This document shows positions 7,452 to 11,881 of a stretch of DNA of 11,881 nt, in pieces. Every line of letters starts with the position of its first letter. Position 1 is the stretch's first letter. The notes under the pieces are model-generated. The model had not been told where the DNA came from, searched no databases, and worked only from the letters and a program-made list of their open reading frames with translations. Where the stretch lies: positions 2,788,199 through 2,800,079 of the forward strand of contig MU130378.1 in assembly GCA_015039465.1 (NCBI GenBank), read 5' to 3'. The stretch comes from Phlegmacium glaucopus. Taxonomy: Eukaryota; Basidiomycota; Agaricomycetes; Agaricales; Cortinariaceae. The translations under genes and the position numbers were made by a program.

Positions 7452-7864
7452 TGTTAGGGCAACTGCAACGCCGACTTAGTCAAGCTAGCAGGGGATCCAA
7501 AGTTAATAATATTTCAGAAAAGATATCTACAAGTGACTTACCTAGCAGGGGATCCAAAGAGGAAAGGATGGGGATCCCTGCTAGGCTGGGGGTGTTTAAG
7601 TACTAATATGGACATAACAGAGATATAAAATAAATAAAGGAATGATACGATAATAATTAATTAATTAAATAAGAAGTGGTGCGATATGAGAAATAGAAAT
7701 AAAAGACGGAGTGAATCGGAGGACCGGAGTCGGAGCGGAACTACGGAATTCTGGAGTCAACCAGTGACGGAAGCGGAGTTGGACGGAAGGTTGGAGGTCG
7801 TTGGAAAGGTGGGGTGTATGATTCTAGAGTTGAGGTTTGGGTTAAAGTCGGGTGTCCCCTAACA
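7452..7864 (-). mobile_element. 3' LTR of a truncated Ty3/gypsy chromovirus
   Basis: On the minus strand it begins TGTTAGGGGACACC directly after a polypurine tract and ends GCCCTAACA, so the ends are TGTTAGGG...CCCTAACA (413 bp). The chromodomain reading frame of the element runs into its first 124 bases. The left half holds a repeated GATCC-containing hairpin. No partner LTR is in the window because the element is cut off at 8900. Confidence 0.7.
7485..7585. repeat. CTAGCAGGGGATCC direct and inverted repeats in the LTR
   Basis: CTAGCAGGGGATCCAAAG occurs at 7485 and again at 7542, and an inverted copy GGATCCCTGCTAGG closes at 7585. The second and third copies form a stem of about 14 bp (7541-7555 with 7570-7585). 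It could be a termination or packaging hairpin of the LTR transcript; this is inference. Confidence 0.75.
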
Positions 7865-8112
7865 TCCATCCCCCCCTTCGGTAGGTGACGTCCCGGCACG
7901 AAAGGAAACTGTTCGAATTTGGCCATCCTGATGTGCTTAGGAGCTCCGGGGTACTTCTTGTGGAATTCCGCGACTAATTCGGGGGCATGTATGTTTTCCC
8001 GAGGCTCCCAGGTGTTATGTTCGATTCCGAAGTCTTGCCACTTCACGAGGTATCGGAATCTCCTGTTTATAACTCTGCTGTCGAGGATTTCCTCGACGAC
8101 CCACTCTTCTTC
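7741..8112 (-). pseudogene. Chromodomain and C-terminal tail of a chromovirus Pol
   Basis: The minus frame reads EEEWVVEEILDSRV, then YLVKWQDFGIEHNTWEP and IHAPELVAEFHKKYPG, a clear chromodomain of the kind at the end of chromovirus integrases. It would tether the integration complex to methylated histone H3. The three aromatic-cage positions known from HP1 are filled here by W (in EEEW), W (in VKW) and F (in QDFG). The frame continues through the polypurine tract (LPKGGMDV) and into the LTR, ending at 7741. Upstream the frame meets a stop at 8137-8139, so the exon-like segment begins near 8112; the preceding integrase part resumes at 8690. It is a fragment of an inactivated copy. Confidence 0.85.
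7865..7878 (-). other. Polypurine tract
   Basis: On the minus strand AAGGGGGGGATGGA directly precedes the TGTTAGG start of the 3' LTR. This is the expected position and composition for the plus-strand primer of an LTR retrotransposon. Confidence 0.75.
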
Positions 8113-8689
8113 TCTGTTAAGTTTAAAACAAAGAAGTCACGTCGGAGTTACTCCGGAACGGAACCGGAACAGTAACCCGGAAAGGACGTTGGCCTCAGCG
8201 TGTGTGCTGTGCCGCCCAGCTCCTAAGGTGTCCTGATTTCGGAACGGAAGAAGAAGTAATAAGACGGAAGACCTCAGTGACTTAGAGGACAAACAAGAGG
8301 AGGAAACAAAGTTGATATTCGAACTAAGGGAAAACATACAAGTTTCGAGTACTTTAAATAAAAAAGGAATAGCAACCGAAATATAAAAGATAAATATAAG
8401 TGCTGCGTTCTGCTCCCGAAAAGGTCCTGCATTCTTGGGTGAATAATCCATGGCTGGTGTGCTGACTGATGGTGGGAAAGATGATGACAAAGAATAGTGG
8501 TAGTGGCGAAGAAGTGATAACGGGTTTGGAGTATAGACGGAGGAACCGGAATGACACGGAGAAGTCTCGGAGTTGAACATAGGAAGAGTAGTTCGGGATA
8601 TAAGGGAAGGCACTGTACGGAGTACGGACTACCGGAAACAGCTCCGACGGAGCCGGACCGGAGTAACGTATAACGGAATGTAACAGTAC
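8112..8689 (-). other. 578-bp interruption of the pol reading frame: LTR-like insert or intron
   Basis: It separates the integrase tail from the chromodomain. Removing 8112-8689 restores the frame and the expected PEIIDG-EEEW junction. The segment begins GTACTG and ends AGAG on the minus strand, so it satisfies GT...AG. It also contains TGTTAC...TTAACA ends (8115-8685), and CTC (GAG on the minus strand) is present on both sides (8112-8114 and 8690-8692), which suggests an insertion with a 3-bp duplication. Its TCCG-rich minus-strand start resembles the start of the nearby 3' LTR. At 578 bp it is long for a basidiomycete intron, so I favour a solo LTR. A 158-codon minus-strand frame inside (8137-8613) has no recognisable features. 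Confidence 0.55.
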
Positions 8690-8899
8690 CTCCATCAATG
8701 ATTTCCGGAAGTGGGGGAGTCGGAATGCGTCTTCCAGGGATCGGGTCTATCGGGGCTGGAGTTAGTTTGACTACGTTGAAGACCGGATGGAGTCATTTCA
8801 TGGACAAGGGAAGTTGGAGTCGGTAAGCGTTGTTGCCGACTTGTTCTTCGATCGGAAAGGGGCCTAGGTGCCGATGGGACAATTTCCTGGATGGTCTCG
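8690..8899 (-). pseudogene. Integrase C-terminal (GPY/F-like) segment of the chromovirus
   Basis: The minus strand from the A run reads SRPSRKLSHRHLGPFPIEE, then QVGNNAYRL and a LHPVFNVVKL motif, followed by a Pro-rich linker ending PEIIDG. This is the typical end of a Ty3/gypsy integrase just before its chromodomain. One in-frame TGA lies at 8793-8795, where the family usually has Arg, so a CGA to TGA change is likely. The 5' side stops abruptly at the A run (8900); no catalytic core, RNase H or reverse transcriptase is present in the window. Confidence 0.85.
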
Positions 8900-8925
8900 A
8901 AAAAAAAAAAAAAAAAAAAAAAAAA
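8900..8925 (+). repeat. Uninterrupted run of 26 A
   Basis: Twenty-six A residues directly at the 5' truncation of the integrase fragment. Read on the plus strand it looks like a poly(A) tail on antisense element sequence; it could also be an expanded mononucleotide repeat. Confidence 0.95.
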
Positions 8926-9109
8926 TATTCAAAAACTACTAAGTGTTTGAGTCAACAGAAACAGTAATTAGCAGTTGTAGGGCATACAACTCCAATTCTG
9001 TTATTTAATTATCAGTTGTATTTAACAGTTGGGTGCAATTATTAATTTAATAATGCTGAAATAATAGACAAAATTTGCAAAATCCATGCATATGCAATTT
9101 TGAGTCATA
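8926..9109. other. AT-rich spacer downstream of the minus-strand gene
   Basis: About 180 bp of AT-rich sequence with several CAGTTGTA/ACAACTG copies. It would hold the 3' untranslated region of the gene ending at 9110. No reading frame is seen. Confidence 0.5.
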
Positions 9110-10702
9110 TCAATGTGTCGCATTGGAACATGCCTTATGGGTACAGAGCGATAGCGGGATATAATTTTTGAAACCGGATTTCAGTTCCTTGATCACGGTA
9201 ATGGGCAGTTCACTAGTCACGTTGGTAATCGTACAAGAAAAATACTTCCGAGTAGACTGCAAGGGTCCAGCATTGGAAGGAAGCTGGGATGAAGTGGCAC
9301 GTAAGGCGGCTGCTATCGCTGCCACAAGTTCCATATCGACTGAAGGCTGTGTACCAAGAGAAGGGAGTTGAAGAGGGGAAGGTGGAGGGGGCACCTGCTG
9401 GAAGAATTGTTGACGTGCAAGCTCATGCAACTGAGCTGAGCTAATGGTATTGGAAGGGCTAGCCAGATGCGTACTGTTGGAAACTCGGGAAGCTTCATGA
9501 CCACCTGACTATATGCGCATAAATACATGACAGGTGAAGAGTAAAACAGTACTAACGCTGGGCGGGCGGTTGGCAGATGAAAGAGATCTAGGATCTCCCA
9601 CGTTGGTATGGGCATGGACAGGCCCATGTATATGTGGCTATATGCGTGTCATTAAGTCCAATTTACACATAATGAAGTAAAAAAGAAAAAGGACACTGGC
9701 TGCAATGCTTCGCACATGCAAAGTTGGAATGGCAGCAATGGCAGGAGCAAGTGAGCTTTCCCTCTGAGGGCGCTCAGAGGGGTGGCGCAGAGGGCCAGTG
9801 AATGGATGGTCAGGCCTGACCTCTGGGCCAGCTGGCCGGGGATGCTGCAGGCGTGGAGCATGGACATCATAGATGATGCCCCCCACTCTATGCGCTGGCA
9901 CATAGCCGGGTGCCTGAAAAGCATCTGGAATGGGAAGCAATCCCTCGGCAGCTGCCCAGGCGGCATGGCTATCACGCGTGCGAAGGAACAGGGAACATCT
10001 CCGGCCAGGAGATGGGGTGTGAATGCTGGCAGCGACAGGATGATGTAGCAATGGGTTGGAAGCAATGGGGCTCGAGACAGGCTCAACAGCCCTATTGGAT
10101 CGAGTGGAACGTGTTGGCGTGGTAGGGTTGGCAGGGGATGTCAAGGCTTGGGCCATAGAGAGGGGGGCTGGGAATGTATGAAGAGAATCCACAGGGCCAC
10201 TGCCGCGACGAGGAGAGTGAGGTACCTCACTCGTAGCAGCACGCTTCCGGCCTACAAAACCACCACTAGCAGGCACCAGACTTGGCTGGGGTAAGCTGAT
10301 GTCCTGAGAGTCATCAACAGTCCCAGGTGGGTCTGATGGACCACTATGGTGTTCACGTAGGGATGGACTGGCATCGGCAATGGAAGGTAGCACTTCGTAA
10401 ATGTATCCAGCAGCCTTCCTGGCACCAGGAGGGGCAAGGACAAAAGAAGAAGGCATTGCCGGCAGCTGAGCCGACTGAGGCCTAGAAGCCACGCGTGAAG
10501 AACGACGGACTTCCATATGTGAAACATTGGCAGGAGCCTGGACTTGCTGGCCAGAACCAGGATCTGGTCGTCGCTCAAGTTCTGCCACATAAGCATCGGA
10601 TAAAGGCCCAGATCCCTGGCCACTATCAGTACCGTCTGCCAGTGAGCCCACCGGGGCAGGACGAGTAGATCTATTTCTACGATTATCGATGGTTGGAGGC
10701 AT
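9110..10702 (-). CDS. Unrecognised three-exon gene, Pro/Ser-rich protein of about 490 aa
   Basis: The ATG at 10702 has A at -3 and follows a pyrimidine-rich leader. Exon 1 (10702 to 9716) codes for 329 residues. Intron 1 (9715-9638) starts GTGCGA and ends ATATAG; an alternative donor GTCCTT at 9694 is also phase 0. Exon 2 is 9637-9557 (27 codons). Intron 2 (9556-9509, 48 nt) starts GTTAGT and ends ATATAG. Exon 3 (9508-9110) ends at TGA. All junctions are phase 0 and the joined frame is open. The N-terminal 300 residues are disordered-looking, with basic patches (EVRRSSRVASRP, GRKRAATS). Exon 3 carries FFQQVPPPPSPLQLPSLG, an Ala-rich helix, and VIKELKSGFKNYIPLSLC. That last motif reminds me of fungal Gag-like proteins, but weakly. 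No membrane segment once the intron is removed. Function unknown. Confidence 0.6.
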
Positions 10703-11040
10703 GATAAAGGAGCGATTTGACTGAAATATAAGGAGAAGGATAAAAGATGGAGAAACTGACTGCGAAAAATCAAGTGAAAAGGATGCAAATGCGAAAAGAG
10801 ACGTGATTCAACGATATCGTGTGTGCTGAGCGAAAAGAGTGCAAAATGAAAATGAATGCGAAAAGAATGTGAAGTCAATGCCGAAGAGGAATAATAATTT
10901 ACAATGAATTAATGTTAAAATGCGATTAACAATATTGTGTATTAGACCGGTGACCGTCTGTATATGAAGGGGAAATCCTGCGATATACAGACTGGTAAAT
11001 CTGAGCTTGAATTGATGTACTGCGCGGCTCCCACGCTCAT
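10703..11040 (-). promoter_or_regulatory. Upstream region of the minus-strand gene, pyrimidine-rich leader
   Basis: For about 170 bases before the ATG the sense strand is rich in C and T with repeated TTCGCATT/TTTCGC motifs, as in many fungal promoters and 5' leaders. Farther out, an inverted repeat GTCTGTATAT/ATATACAGAC lies at 10956-10965 and 10983-10992 with a 17-nt loop; it might be a protein-binding site. No clear TATA box on this strand. Confidence 0.35.
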
Positions 11041-11043
11041 TTC

Positions 11044-11050
11044 TATAAAA
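11044..11050 (+). promoter_or_regulatory. TATA-box-like sequence for the plus-strand unit
   Basis: TATAAAA followed by GG lies about 100 bases before the first plausible plus-strand coding sequence. It is a good match to the eukaryotic TATA box, but such short AT motifs occur by chance. Confidence 0.3.
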
Positions 11051-11151
11051 GGTTAGAGGAATTTTGACCCCCCCTAAACAATCGGTCCGGCTTACAGCCA
11101 AATCTTCCCAGTCTGCGATTCACCCCTACCATCATCCAAGAAGCGCCGCTG

Positions 11152-11838
11152 ATATATTGGTGTCGGCAGCATTTGCACCAACGAAAAATCCCCGTCAACC
11201 AAGAGCCAACCCTCTGGCTTCCGACAATCATTTCACCAAATTTTCTGGAACTGCGGACGCTTCTCTGTCAGCATCCAGGCTGTGCGAGACACCAGTCTTC
11301 CAATTACTTTAGGTCCCTACATACCACCAACTCCTTTCAAATTTGTCCCAACATCGATGCCTGATACCTTTTTAACAACAAGAAGGGAGTAAGATGCTCG
11401 TGAAGCTGACAGTGGTTATTTTGACGAGTTCGAGTCCACATCTGCTGATTCCAATATTTTTCTTTAATGTGGAATGTATTTTATGTATAGTTCAACTGCG
11501 GTTGAAAACCTAGACTCAGAGCCTCCTTGTGAAAACCCTTCTGCGTTGCCTGCACGCGTTGAACCTTACAAAGCCCCAGAACTGCTCAAAGTCCCAAAAT
11601 CTCATGAACAATGCATCAAGGAGGCCCTTGGCATTGGTCGTCTGAGTCCCTTTGGCCTCGTACTTGACTTGCTTGACACCTCAAAACTGAGGTACTGGGG
11701 ATATCGGATTTCTTGAAGTGCCTTACTGATTTTTGCTATGTTTGAATCTGATATAGTTGTGTCACCCATGAGAAAACACATCGATTTCATCCAACGGTAG
11801 TGATGGTCAAGGGTAACCCTGGGGTGGAATTAGGTTGA
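11152..11838 (+). CDS. Probable plus-strand gene or gene fragment with two introns, function unknown
   Basis: Three frame-compatible blocks can be joined. Block A (about 11152-11388) includes VRDTSLPITLGPYIPPTPF and ends at a GTAAGA donor. Intron 1 (11389-11490, 102 nt) ends TTATGTATAG. Block B (11491-11691) includes LDSEPPCENPSALP, KSHEQCIKEALGIGRLSPFG and LVLDLLDTSKL, and ends at a GTACTG donor. Intron 2 (11692-11756, 65 nt) has a branch-point-like CTTACTGAT and ends GATATAG. Block C runs from 11757 to the TGA at 11836-11838. Both junctions are phase 2. The 5' end is unclear: no ATG is in frame, and another open frame (11049-11311) overlaps block A, so an upstream exon is likely. No family was recognised. 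It may be a relic of a larger gene. Confidence 0.4.
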
Positions 11839-11870
11839 CCCTTACCCTTACCCTCCAAAAACCCTTACCC
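11839..11870 (-). repeat. CCCTTA-type repeat, G-quadruplex candidate on the minus strand
   Basis: Five CCC tracts at 11839, 11845, 11851, 11862 and 11868 give, on the minus strand, GGGTAAGGG, a short spacer, and GGGTAAGGGTAAGGG. Four or more G3 tracts with loops of 3-8 nt meet the usual G-quadruplex pattern. The unit resembles but does not match the fungal telomere repeat TTAGGG. It continues toward the window edge. Confidence 0.75.
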
Positions 11871-11881
11871 TTGGCTGAGGG

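Noticed and set aside
10252..10878. 208-codon minus-strand frame overlapping exon 1 of the spliced gene
   Set aside because: It is in another frame, starts in the pyrimidine-rich leader and reads Leu/Ser-rich as expected of a shadow.
11839..11881. True telomere end
   Set aside because: The unit is CCCTTA-like rather than CCCTAA and has only five tracts with interruptions.

Overview
The window looks like a repeat-dominated stretch of a fungal genome, most likely a mushroom-type basidiomycete (Agaricomycetes). The reasons are a Gag N-terminus of the type seen in agaricomycete Ty3/gypsy elements, a chromovirus integrase tail plus chromodomain, and candidate introns of about 48-100 nt. The lineage is an inference from recognition, not from a search. 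There are no rRNA or tRNA genes, no CRISPR array and no bacterial-type operon.

Left block (1-2538, minus strand): the 5' end of an LTR retrotransposon. Its 728-bp LTR (1811-2538) is followed by a tRNA-type primer binding site, a leader, and a 540-codon open Gag-like reading frame that starts at 1621 and runs off the left edge. This frame contains a 33-bp repeat coding for an 11-residue Glu/Lys/Arg helix.

Middle block (2539-7451): no convincing gene. It holds a series of C-run/G-run hairpins with T-rich tails (2570-2900) interrupted by a 16-bp minisatellite, an 11-bp satellite (3050-3137), and an 82-bp inverted repeat pair (3247-3328 and 4483-4564). Between the pair lies a nearly perfect 459-bp palindrome with CACTG...CAGTG ends (3971-4429). 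A solo copy of the left LTR (5828-6576) and a 31-bp triplication (7051-7143) follow. The solo LTR differs from the other copy by two 10-bp satellite units and by many CpG to TpG/CpA changes, as expected from cytosine methylation followed by deamination.

Right-centre block (7452-8925, minus strand): the decayed 3' end of a Ty3/gypsy chromovirus. In element order it holds the integrase C-terminal (GPY/F-like) segment with an in-frame stop, a 578-bp interruption, a chromodomain with all three aromatic-cage positions filled, a polypurine tract and the 3' LTR. It is cut off on its 5' side exactly at a 26-bp A run.

Right block (9110-11881): a spliced minus-strand gene of unknown function (three exons, about 490 aa, Pro/Ser-rich), then a probable plus-strand gene or gene fragment with two candidate introns (11152-11838). 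A C-rich CCCTTA-type repeat able to form a G-quadruplex on the minus strand closes the window. Apart from the retroelement parts, which act in one replication cycle (Gag particle, priming at the PBS, integration, chromatin targeting by the chromodomain), the genes show no shared pathway.
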